A stretch of 64,000 nucleotides of DNA, taken from Heterobasidion occidentale (Eukaryota; Basidiomycota; Agaricomycetes; Russulales; Bondarzewiaceae). Both the position numbers and the translations under genes were made by a program. Shown piece by piece: positions 47,065 to 57,800 of the stretch. The notes below the pieces were generated by a model. It was not told where the DNA came from, searched no databases, and saw only the letters and a list, made by a program, of their open reading frames with translations. The DNA lies in contig JBCAQO010000009.1 of assembly GCA_039111635.1 (NCBI GenBank), positions 744,001-808,000 of the forward strand. The letters run 5' to 3'. Numbering within the stretch: the stretch's first letter is position 1; the number at the start of each line of letters is the position of its first letter.

Positions 47065-47846
47065 ATGGCCGCGATACCTGCTATTGAGATTGTGAACTGG
47101 GTAGCCTCTCAGGCATACCTCAACGATCCCAGTGTTATCGACGAGGGTATCAAGTTCGTCCTGAACGTCACGGGAGTTCTTGAGTGAGCATATCTCTCTC
47201 ACAAGGAACGCGCTAGATTTCGTACAACACCTTCACTTTCATAGCGTATGGAACGGCCTGCAGACAGAAAGACCGAACACCTATCTGGCCACAGGTCTGT
47301 TCGATTGATGCTTCAAGGAACGAACAGGAACTTATCACGCTGGTTTTAAGCCTGGACATCCATTGAGGCGCACGAGGCCCTCGAAGCCGACAAGGCGATA
47401 TACGCCCAATCCCTCGCCTTACTCGCTCCCGCCATGGCCTCAGACCCAGAAGCCGTACTCTTTCACGCTGACCTCGATCCAGATTACCCACTAGTGTTCA
47501 ATTCCCCGGCGACGGAATTTGTGCAGGTCTTGCCAAATGATGGCGTCACTGCCAACACGACCAGCTCTCTGTTGGCGCAGCTGAAGGAGGATGCCGTGAA
47601 AACATGCGGTGCATTGGCGGCCAGCTGGGGTCCGATAGTAGAGCAGGCGCAGACGCTCTTGGCGGTAGTTGGGTGGTCGAGTGTCAGCGTGCGTCTTGTT
47701 CCTAACATCTGTGTGAAGGAGCTTTCTGTTGACGGTCCGTCGCGTTTCAGGAGGCCAATGACGCTTGCTTTGCGGATATTACAAAAGACCTGCAAGCTAA
47801 CACTACCCTCACTCTGTCTCACGCGCATATGAGGGAAGGGGCATAG
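47065..47846 (+). CDS. Small two-unit alpha/beta-barrel-like protein, tandem copy 1
   Basis: Four exons (47065-47183, 47245-47294, 47351-47688, 47751-47846) give 200 residues starting MAAIPAIEIVNWVASQAYLN. Features resemble dimeric alpha/beta-barrel (ABM/stress-responsive) proteins: an N-terminal strand and helix; TYLATAWTSIEAHEALEADK, the 'W-x-S-x-E-x-H' signature; then a second half LLAVVGWSSVS. Such folds serve in monooxygenase-like or stress proteins; no catalytic residues can be assigned. It shares all intron positions with the downstream copy. No signal peptide. Function unknown. Confidence 0.8.
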
Positions 47847-48497
47847 CGGGGAGGTACCAGGAGGCACCGGTGTGCAATCACCGTTATGCCATCATTTAGA
47901 TGCGGCTTCGCGGTCTTTGGGACGGACCTTTCGACTTATATTCTATTCATATTATACTCATTCGCATGGGAAGACTGGGAGGAGTATGGGAGGGGGTGAA
48001 TTGGGAAGACTTGGATCAGGCTCCTGTAACTCAGTTTCTGTCTCGCATCAGACTCAACTAATATGAAATCTCGCGAAGAAGCTATCGACCCTCCGCGTCA
48101 CACATGCTCGATATCACTGACAAAGTATATCATTCTTCGATGCTGGAAGGATTTCCATGCGCAGTGCGCACAGGCATTCAGTCGTATTCCATGTCGAGAC
48201 CAAAAAAGGCAATTTCGGATCTCTGCAACTTGGTCACGGTGTCCATCGCGAGCCTCCATATCCACCAAGATTCACAATGATCCAAGGATCTTATCGTGCG
48301 CTTCAATGGCGCATTACTAAGGATGTCATGGGTTGTTAATCGTTCGCGCTTCGGTTGATCAGTCATGCTACAGGCTGAGGACCGGTGTTTGATGGTACGC
48401 ACTAGATATAAACGCTTTGATGCAGAGTACATCAATCCTGTCTTGATCTTCCCCAGCACCCCCTTCGACTTTCTCCACAATCCATCGCTCAAGAGAT
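47847..48497. other. Spacer between tandem barrel-protein genes
   Basis: The 3' UTR of copy 1 and the promoter of copy 2 lie here. I see no separate gene. Confidence 0.55.
48407..48412 (+). promoter_or_regulatory. TATA box of second barrel-protein gene
   Basis: TATAAA lies about 86 nt upstream of the start codon at 48498. Confidence 0.55.
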
Positions 48498-49303
48498 ATG
48501 GCACCCACTGTCGAAATCGTTAGCTGGGTTGCATCGGATGCATACCTCCAAGACAAGAGTATCGTAGAGGGAGCCGTCAAGTTCGTTTTGGGCGTCAAGG
48601 GTGTCCTCCAGTGAGTATCGCATGGTCGTTTTTTGGGCATGCAAGCGGCAACGAGAATGCTGATAGCGTATACCTCTCCTAGAGTATGGAGCGGCCTACA
48701 GATCGAAAAGTCCCGTCTCTTCTTGGTCACCGGTACGTTCGAGCAATCAGCCAAAATAAAAAGAGAACATTCTGATGCGCTGAATCAGTCTGGGACTCCA
48801 TCGAGTCGCACAAAGCCCTCGAAGCCGACAAAGAACAGTACGGGAAATCGTTGGGCCTGATCGGTCCCACCATGGCCGCGAACCCAGAGGTCGAGCTGTA
48901 CCATGCTGAGCTGGACGAGGACTACCGCGGCGTTCAACTCCCCCACGGTGGAGTTTGCGCTGCTCACGCCTACGGAAGAGGGTGCCACTGTGGAGACGTT
49001 CAAGACTCTTCTCGCGCAGCTGAAGGTCGAGGCCTACAAGGAAACGTGCGCAGTACTGGCGCTCAGCTGGGGCACCATCGTCGAGAAGCCGCAGACATTG
49101 TTAGGCGTGGTCGGTTGGAAATCTATCGAGGTGGGCCTCCAGCCTGTTCTCTCGTCTCGCTCGAATTCATTGATTGACGGATGTACGCACAGGCACATCA
49201 TGAGGAGGTGAAGTCAGGGGGCTTCGCGAATGTTGGCAAGCAATTTGGTGCTAAAGGCAAGATTGAGTTTGCTCATGTACACCTGACACCTGGGTCGAAG
49301 TGA
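48498..49303 (+). CDS. Small two-unit alpha/beta-barrel-like protein, tandem copy 2, frame break
   Basis: This paralogue of the gene at 47065 starts MAPTVEIVSWVASDAYLQDK, with introns at the same places. VWSGLQIEKSRLFLVTVWDS and IESHKALEADKEQ match the first copy, as do FNSPTVEFALLTPTEEG, LLGVVGWKSIE and the last exon AHHEEVKSGGFANVG…HLTPGSK. Between DEDYRG and FNSP (about 48926-48933) the frame shifts. Aligned with copy 1 (DPDYPLVFNSP) about two bases appear to be missing, or one is extra. No intron can explain it. The rest of the coding sequence is well kept, so sequence error or a very recent mutation is more likely than an old pseudogene. Confidence 0.72.
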
Positions 49304-49657
49304 GGAGGGAGTGCAAATAAGTTCTGTCAAAGCAGAATGTGCGAGTATTGTAATTTGGCGGCTGTACGATGTTGTTCCTAGATCGATCACTGTAATGATG
49401 TTTGCTAAATCTCCGAGTCAACAGTTACGGGATGTTGGTTATCTTCATGCTTTCTCACTCATCTCACAACGTGATGTTTAGCCATTGAAGTTCATGACAT
49501 CAAAGTTCATACGCTTGATTGCTACACGACGACGATGCTAGACAACTCGAATACAAATACACCCACAACTCAATGCAACGTTAAGAAGCCCTTTTTGCTC
49601 AAACATTATCGTACAACAACACCTCACCTAATAATTGCTGGTCGACAGGATGTGAGG
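49304..49657. other. Convergent 3' intergenic region
   Basis: This short AT-richer spacer lies between the barrel-protein gene and the first of three minus-strand membrane-protein genes. No gene is visible. Confidence 0.55.
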
Positions 49658-49990
49658 TCAGATCCTCTTCTCCATCTCTTTCCTCTTCGCTATGGAAGAG
49701 CATGAGATGATATTGAGCGTTTACAGAACTCCCAAACTGGCAACTCACGATGTTTTTCTGGGGCCATCTCAGGGTGCCTCTTATCGACGTCCCTATAGCC
49801 CCAATAGTATGCCGCGGCGGTCAAGGCGACCAAACCCATCGTCCCAAGAACCTGCCAACGTCAGGAATCGTAAATACGGTGAAAGGTTTGAGTGCACGTG
49901 GACAAAGAAGTGACCAACGACACGCACCATTCTGTTCTTGGGCGGCTGGCCTTGACCCATGAAATTGCGACTCAGGTTCGCACCATCCAT
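49658..49990 (-). CDS. Tiny single-pass membrane protein, cluster member 1
   Basis: Three exons (49928-49990, 49749-49851, 49658-49689) give 65 residues: MDGANLSRNFMGQGQPPKNR, then M, then the hydrophobic VLGTMGLVALTAAAYYWGY, then a charged tail with RHPEMAPEKH and KRKEMEKRI. A short polar N-terminus, one ~19-residue membrane segment and a basic tail are typical of small inner-mitochondrial-membrane proteins. Intron 1 is phase 0 directly before V-L-G; intron 2 is phase 1. The next two genes upstream share that layout. No family assigned; mitochondrial location is inference. Confidence 0.75.
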
Positions 49991-50438
49991 GATGTCAGTG
50001 TTAGGATATGTGAAAAATATTCAGTGGTTGGATGTGAGTGTTCTTCTCAAGAGGAATGTGTCCAAGTGGCGACTCCGGACTGGGTCATTCAAAGGAATAG
50101 GGGTGGGGAAAAGATAAAGTAAGCTTATGGGCGCGATTGGCCTAGGGCGATGATGTCAAAGGCCCACAGAGTTGTCGAGAAACTTCGCGAACCGCCGCAG
50201 AACACAACGATATATAGATTGTAGGCCAGGATAGACTTCGGAATAAGAACATATGACGCTAATTTGGCAGTCTCGCCGTGGACTAAACCTTGAATGTCGA
50301 AAAAGAATCCACCAGCTCGAGGCGCAAAATAAGAAGAAACTGCCGCAAAATTCACATCGACGAACCCCTGCTCTTTTTGTCGGGAATAGGACCAAACACA
50401 GCATCCTGTAGTCTCAGATTAATTTTCGACACAACATT
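49991..50438. other. Intergenic within the small membrane-protein cluster
   Basis: A minus-strand frame at 50125-50355 lacks an ATG and is not supported. I see no other feature. Confidence 0.45.
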
Positions 50439-51022
50439 TCAGCCATCGGAAGTACCCACACGCTTCGTATATGCGAGCCCATCGCCCCTATCTCTCTGTG
50501 GGGTGGGATGCAAGAAGCCACCGTGATCGTCCCTTAGAGGACGAGTGCCTTCTCCATCCCGTCTGACCGTCGCAATTGTACGATGCTGCTCGCGGTTTGG
50601 TTCTTTCGGAGGTTCGAGAGGTAAAAAGAGGCGTTGGGAGCGAGTGGCAGCAGTAGAGGTTGATACTTCGGAATCAGGATAAGCCGCATCGTGAAGACGG
50701 TGCTCCCCTGCCATGGTCAATATTGTGTAAGAACTCGATGCGAAAATAGGGAACGCAAACATACATCCCGACACAGAACCTGGAGCGTTCGGATCGGCTC
50801 TGCGGGCTTGATTGTGTTGCAAATACATCCAAAAGAGCCCGAACGTAGACGCAACAACGGCAGCGCCCCCTAATACAACCTAGCAACAACAGGTTCGATT
50901 TGAACCATGATATCGTTCAACATGATACGTACTCTGCCTGGACGAGAGGGCAGACCAGTGCCTAAGGGAATAGGTGGTCTATTCTGAGGTGCGTGATGTC
51001 CAACAGAACCAGTACCAGACAT
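50439..51022 (-). CDS. Small single-pass membrane protein, cluster member 2
   Basis: Three exons (50933-51022, 50765-50879, 50439-50707) give 157 residues starting MSGTGSVGHHAPQNRPPIPL. The proline/glycine-rich N-terminus reaches GTGLPSRPGR. Intron 1 (phase 0) precedes the membrane segment VVLGGAAVVASTFGLFWMYL. Intron 2 (phase 1) splits the Trp codon of SGWEHRLHDAAYPDS. The C-terminal ~80 residues after HDAAYP are low-complexity and charged; the true end could be shorter if a further intron (donor GTATCA after DSE) is used. Probably a mitochondrial membrane protein (inference). Paralogy to members 1 and 3 rests on intron phases and the VLG membrane start. Confidence 0.72.
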
Positions 51023-51364
51023 TGCGCAGAAGAACGTGAGGCGGTCAAAGTGTTGTGGTGTTTGAAAATAGTCGATAATTCAGTGGAAGGGTCGTATGAT
51101 ACGCTGAACTCGAACGCGACCATCTTTAAAGGCGCATCTGAAGGATGGGCGGGCGCAGCGATCGAGTGACGCAATTCGGCGGAGGACAACTGCGCTGGTG
51201 ACGTAGGCTACCAGCAAAGTCCTCCGGGGTGTTGGACTCTGAGACATCCTGATTTGCTCAGGAGAATAGGGGCAACAGAATTGTGTCAATATCAATGCAA
51301 TTCAGGATGAAAGCGTCAAAGCGAGAGCAAATGGTAGAATCGAAAGGGCAGAAAAGTGCGCGTG
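51023..51364. other. Intergenic within the small membrane-protein cluster
   Basis: This contains the promoter of member 2 and the 3' end of member 3. Nothing else is seen. Confidence 0.5.
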
Positions 51365-51800
51365 TCATGAATGATCGTCTTTCGCCTTCTTCGCCGACGT
51401 CGAAGATGAGGATGCGGCGTCTTGAGTGCCGATCTTCACAGCCTTCTCACTGTTTCCGGCGATGACACCTGAACTCTGCTCTTCCAGGGCGATACGTTCT
51501 TTCCCTATACGTCGACGCCCATATTAGAATTGTCCGACAAATGATGGCCACATCGAACGTCTGCTTTCAAGCAAAAAATGGGGACTTACAGCTGAGCTTC
51601 GCGGTGGGCCGCGAACCGTCGACGTCTTGTTGTCTCCGCCTTTCGTTGATGCTCTTTTTGGCATAGTAGAAGCTGACTCCGGCGCCAACAACAAGACTTC
51701 CCCAGCCGAGAACCTATGGAGGACGATTACTGAGAAGATTCTGTACAACTGGAGGGGAGCTTAGGCGCTGGAGGCGTACCATAGTCTTTGGATTATTCAT
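51365..51800 (-). CDS. Small single-pass membrane protein, cluster member 3
   Basis: Three exons (51780-51800, 51590-51713, 51365-51504) give 94 residues. The short N-terminus MNNPKTM is followed by the membrane segment VLGWGSLVVGAGVSFYYAKK, then the basic SINERRRQQDVDGSRPTAKL, SWKERIALEEQSSGV and a Ser/Lys-rich end KKAKDDHS. Intron 1 is phase 0 immediately before V-L-G; intron 2 is phase 1 and splits a Trp codon (T|GG), exactly as in member 2. The layout suits a mitochondrial inner-membrane micro-protein, but no family is assigned with confidence. Confidence 0.78.
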
Positions 51801-54800
51801 CGTCTATGCCCGTCTCTTTGTTTCAGAAAGTACTCAGGATCAACATGGTGTCGCATCGTTTCGCACATACCTCAATTAATGGGAGCAAACTATGCGGGGC
51901 AGTTGATAGCGTGCTGGCAAAGTGAAGACTTCTGAAGATTCGACTCATCGCGGTCACATGACTCCGCCCCTCACTGTTCGACGTTGAGGATCTGTCACCA
52001 GATCCCTTCTCTTCGCTCCTCTAAGCTTCCAGTCGTCAAGTGAACAACCACATTTGCATCGCAAGAGCTCATAGATCGAAGCCCAAACCATAAAGAGCTG
52101 ATATGTCATTCTCTAGACACGGTTAGATCCACCATAGGATAGGAGGTTACAGCGCCCTTGTTCACTGTTCAAACGTTTCAAACTCGAACCAAGTTCAAAC
52201 CGTCCATCAGTCTGTCGCCCACCAACCGTTTGGCCCTTTCAAAGGTTCTGTGTATGTATCGACTCCCTGTGATATCTGGGACTCCTGGCCACTGATATAG
52301 CGTAGTTTCACCGAGGGCGCTAGCCAGGTCTCACAGTGCCTGTCGTGCCTCGGCCTCGCCTGGCCCGAGTTACGCACATTCAAACTCTCTGTGCGAAGGT
52401 CTCACAACCGAACCTCACAGCCCTGGAACGACAGACAGTCTTGACATATTTACACCCCGAGTCGTAAATTGTAAGGTTTGGTTCAGAAGGAGTTGGATCT
52501 CGAGTCAGACGTACCGACGATCAGCTGACGGTAGAGGGTCTCAGACTGGAGTCTGGTGCGCTCCAGCCAATGTCAGGCAGCTCTCGCCTGCTTCCAATCG
52601 GCATAAAACCTGCCCAGTCTTGAACACATCCGACGAGTGGAGAGCGCGGGATCGACACGTCGCATGTTTGTAAACACCTGATTCGTTCGCATCAATGAAA
52701 GTACGTCTTCAACCAGGAGGCGCATCGAGACGCTCATAGCCATTCATCGCACACAGACCGCGTATCTCCATTGTACCCTAGTACTCGGTGGTCCTAATTG
52801 CACGATTGTACGTGTACAGCGGATGAATGACAGCTCAGCCTCGGACCGAAGGTGCTCGTCGTGCCCATTGCATTCGATGGATATATCCAGCCTCGTCTAT
52901 GCTAGCCACTCTTTCACGAACGTGCTTGGTAACTTGGCTCAGGCGTCCTGCTCAGCTGTTCACGTTGTGCGACTGTGCGTTCCTACTTCGACCGACCTGC
53001 GTGTGGGGGCTTTAGACCAAGTTATCTCCGTCCGGAATTGATAGGTGGCGCTCCCCTCGCCTGACCTTGCTTCGCAAGTCCAAACTTTGTTCGACAGCAG
53101 CGTTTGGCGCCCTGCCCACGCGACCTTGTCCCCACTAATTTTGTGTGCCAATGCGGCCATTGTTGATTCTCAAGTCGACTTATCCTGCCAAAAACACCAC
53201 GTACATTGACGTCGAACATGGTGGCTCGATGGGAGCATTGTAGATGTTTGCGCCCGGCTGGCCGACCGACCTCTTGCCATACCTTTGACCCGCTGTCATT
53301 GGGTAGCGTGCAAGCCTTCTGACGCTGAAGACAGCCACTTTCGGTTTCATCGCCCAAGTTTCGACCAAAGCCGCCTATCCTATCAGCTTCCCTACGTCCT
53401 GCGCCCGCTTGTTCTCGCTAGCGCCGGCGCTTGTGCTTGGCCGCGATGGACCGCCGCGCGACGAAAGTGCGCTGCGCTCGCCTATCGTGGAAGCTGGCAG
53501 CGCGCCCTTTTTTACGGACCGGGGGTGCATATACTGCGCCCGCCAAGGGGCGGGGCGGCTCCCGCTTGTCGTGCTGTGTACCACAGATCTATCACCGCAT
53601 TGCATGAGCTGTGCTCCCGAGTCAATAGGCAGTCCACATGGCACAAATTGCTTGGAGAACCAGGCCGCGGTGCAGTAGTCAGAAACTGGCGCGGTTCGCT
53701 CGTTTGTCAAGCATGTGTATGTATGCATGCTGTACACACTGAGGCGGCGCGTCGCAGAGTCCAATCTAGGCCCTCCTTCGCCTTCTGTCCTGTTCTGTTC
53801 TGGTTCTAGACCTCGACACTAGCCGATGTTCTGCTGCGCCTTGGGCCCCATCATATGCCTTCGATGACCGCGCACCAATCGCGAAAATGAGCGCTGCGAA
53901 GACCTGGGCCTGTGGCACTTACTTTCTTCCCCAATTGAATCGCTGCCTCGCACAGCTGCTGCCTGTTTTGAGTCAGCTTGCGCCGCGCCGCGCCGTACCC
54001 TTCATCTCGCTTTGTTATCTCCTGTCCGACCGTTGTCGCAACGTCTGTGACAGCATTGCATTCATTTTCGGATATGTCGGGATCGCCTGTGGTGACGCAT
54101 CTGCGTACGTTGCGGCGGCGTCTGTGATGTCAGTCGTATCAGGGCATGGTGACGAGTGCACAAGTGGTAAGGCACCCCGACCAATCGCGCCTCCCACAAC
54201 GCCACATCAAAATCTCCACCTAGCGGGGCTCGTGCACTTGCGTGTGGTCCCCGTTTGGGAGTAACATGGCGGGAGGGAAGTGAAGGTGGGATACAGCAGA
54301 CTGCTTGTCCTTTCGAAGAACCCTGCCTACTTGACTTTCGTCCCGATACTTCGAAACATGTAGGCGTCTTACGACGGACTACACCTTATGACACTTAGCT
54401 GCCACTGGCCTTAGGCTGCGCGGAATGTAGATATCTGTGTTTCTTCTTCAAAAAGGAAGGAAAGAACCACTTTGAGTGCATGGATCACTTTGCGGCGTAT
54501 CTAAACAGGTCTATTTAGCGCTCCTTTCTGCCACCGAAACTCTCTCTTCTGATTTTGACCAGATTATATGCGCTCTGGATTCGTACTGGCGTTGCTTGCT
54601 CGGAATTCGAGTCATCACCGTCGAAATATAGCTCCGCCGATATGACACACAGACTCAGGAAGGATACATTAGGTACATTGGTCAGGTTGTAGCCAATGAA
54701 CAGACTGACCGTTTTCTATGGAACGAAGAACATATCTTGTCGTACGCTTGGCTACAGACGTCCTCGGTCATAGCAGAGCAGATGACGAGAAAACAGTCCA

Positions 54801-57800
54801 ACCGCACATCATATTTGAACATATGCGTGTTTTCTGCCTTCGAAGACGGTCAGGCGGGCTCGTCGGTCGCGCACCCTCTGTTACCATGCTCGTCCAATCC
54901 AGGTCTCCGCCGATCCTTCCGCTTCCGTCATTGGGCAATCCTCCTTCCTCTTCTCGACGTCCTCGCCGGCTCCGGTCGGTTCTTCAACCCACCTGCTGCT
55001 TCGTTCATTTTACGCTGCGCGGCGATTGGGCCCTCCGCAGCGGTTCAGTTCTAACTGTTTTCTGCGTGTACTTGCTGTCAAGGTCTTCATATCGCCCGCT
55101 GCAGCGGAGCACGCGGGGCCTGCGCTTTGCAGCCCACGCTTGTCGTGGACTTGCCAACGCATCGCGGGACTAAATATCGTACAAATGTCATATCTCCGCC
55201 CCCGAGTCGTGTTGCGCCTTGGCTGCGAAGGAGTATCCGCCATCTACCGAATGAACGAAGCCGAGCTACGAATCGCGACGACCGACTTCCTTGCGATGCG
55301 AGACGAGGCGCAACGTCGGGCAGGTAGGCGGGCGGGCATGAACTGTCTGAGAATCTTCGTTCCATGGTGTTGCCGCGTTCTGGGTTCGAGAACGACCCTT
55401 GTTTCCTCTTGCCTTCATCTGCAGGTGGACAGGCTCTCGAGTCCATGAACGCCCGTCAAGACCTCCGTGACGTATAACAATTCTCCATATCTGGCCTTGC
55501 CACTGATTCATCCTAATTGCCAGATGCTTCGGCTCCACGTCCGCTACTTTTTGCGCCATGCCCTGGAATAGCTGACCCCGATGCAATTGATGGTTCGAAT
55601 GAAATCATATGGACACACATCGACCCTGGCAGTTTGCCGAAGCCACAGGGCAAGGCGCTGCAGCAGCGCACAACTCGTCTCTCGTCCTCCGATTTGTCGA
55701 TCAAATGCCCATCATCTTGTATTTGAAGGCCAGCAGATCCGCGCCTGTCTATGAAGCTAATTACTCGCTTCAAACGAACCGGAACCAGGTTATAGCTAGA
55801 GCCGCTGCGCGCCTGGACGCGGGCGAGGCTGCCCTGCATCCGCGATGTGAGATCAGAACCCCTGTATCGTGCTGCACCCGCCAATTCTTTCGTCGATGAC
55901 TGCGCGACCGACACGGACGACGTCGTCTCGTGTCTCGGCTCGAGCAATTCTAAAAGCAACCACGACGTCTTGTTCATCATGAATATGTCAGTCGGGCAAG
56001 ATTCGTTCCCGCCTTTTCGGATCACGTAGAATGGACGGATAGGGGGCGAGGGGTAGCAATCGCCCAATCGTCTGGATACTTAGGGAGGGCCTGGGCCTTC
56101 GAGCGGAAGTGGAATCATTAAAGCTGAAAGTCGGGAGCCGAATAAGGAGGCGTTATGAACGCGCCTTCAATGGCCACGTTTGGTCATATGGGGCCGGCAT
56201 ACAGAGGGCAAGTCGGGGCGGTTCAGTCGCGTCATGCTGAATCGGTGGTCTGGTTCGTGCGTCTGCGACTAGCGTTCGTGGTTCAAGATGGGGTTCGCGA
56301 GATGGGCGACCTGGGCCAGAAGGGGAGGTCTTCTGAGTGCAGAGATTCAAGGGTTCTCGGTTCTAGACCACCCCGCCCCACAGCATCGCGCAGCGCAGAG
56401 CGCGTTGAAAGCAGCTGCGATGCGATGCGATGCGGAATGGGGGTAGGTGATTTGACTGATCGGTCATGCAAGGATCCACAACTCCATGGGGTTGGATGGT
56501 CGGTCGGTCGGCAATAGGAGTGGGATTACCGCTTCCGAAGCGTTGAACTCGATCGGGTCTGGACGCGGGGCGGGCAAGATGATGTACGTAGGGTAAGGCT
56601 GGCCAAGTCTGGTATGGGGAGGATGGGATCTAGAGACGTGTGGAGTGGCGACTTGACTCGAGGGAACCGCGCGACGAGCGAGTATGTAACTTGTCACTTG
56701 TGTCTGCAGGGACCGAACAACTCGTACTGTAGCGCTGTGGAAATGGCCACGTTGTGATGCTCATGTTTGACATTGGCATGGCATGGCATGGCACAGGATC
56801 AGCCTTGTGGGTCCCTATTACTGTACTACACGCGGCGTATGACTGTACAGCGCTGAGGTCCTGACACCATCGGTCATGATGTGATCGATCACGGTGCCCC
56901 ATGGGCATGGTACGCATATCAACAGGAAGATGTCAAAGAACATGATCTGTGGCTTTTTGCAACGGACAAATCGAACAGTCTGCCAATACCCTGGGCCTGA
57001 CAGGAGGTGTTGCTCGTTGCCGCGATCATGATCGCCGTAGGCCAAAAGTTTTTGGGGTTCCTGCTCGATGGGTGCGGCCTTTCTCCAACAGGAGTGAAAG
57101 CCCCTTATGTTGACAACGATGTACGGGCTATGCGTGGCGCGCGGCGGTTCCTGAAAGCAAGGGCGATGCTGTAAGGCCAGTGTTTTGTGAATTGTAGGCC
57201 CATTCTGGTCAGAAAAGACGTCGAAGCCGCAGAATGCGACGCTGCGTGCAACTTTGGACAGCCAAGGATGATTGCGCCGGGGGACGAACGCATGAGAAAC
57301 GGTTGGTTACGTTCAGACGGTGAGCTGTGATAGGCTGTTTATGTGCACACGATGCTCCATGATGAGGCCGTGAGGCCTTGAGGGAGGAGAACCGTCAGCG
57401 ATGACGTGGGCAGTGCTGGGCAGTGCCGCGAACCCCGCTAAATCTGGCCACGTCTTCTCTTCTCCGCGACTTTTTGCTCGCCGAGTGCTATTCTCACCTC
57501 TCCGTGGATGTACGGCTCAGAGTCTTGCGATTTCGATGCCCATGTCAGGAGACCCTATCGCTCCTTTTCTCGACATATCCATCTTCGTCCGTGAGCAGGG
57601 ATTTTCCGAGTTGAGAATCCGGAGCGGTGTGGATTCAGAACAGACCGACTCTGATGCCGATGTTCGAGTGGGCAATCGTGCGTCTGGAATTTGCGTCCAT
57701 TATTACTGCCTTCTCTTTCTGACAGAAAATGTCCAGTTCGAGGCACGCTTAGTACATGTCGCAGCCCACCGCGGACCATGCAGGCCCGAAACGTTCCCTC

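Noticed and set aside
53285..53809. 174-codon plus-strand frame in the gene desert
   Set aside because: An opposite-strand frame overlaps it, composition is Arg/Cys/Ser-rich, there is no ATG-plus-domain logic and no splice sites.
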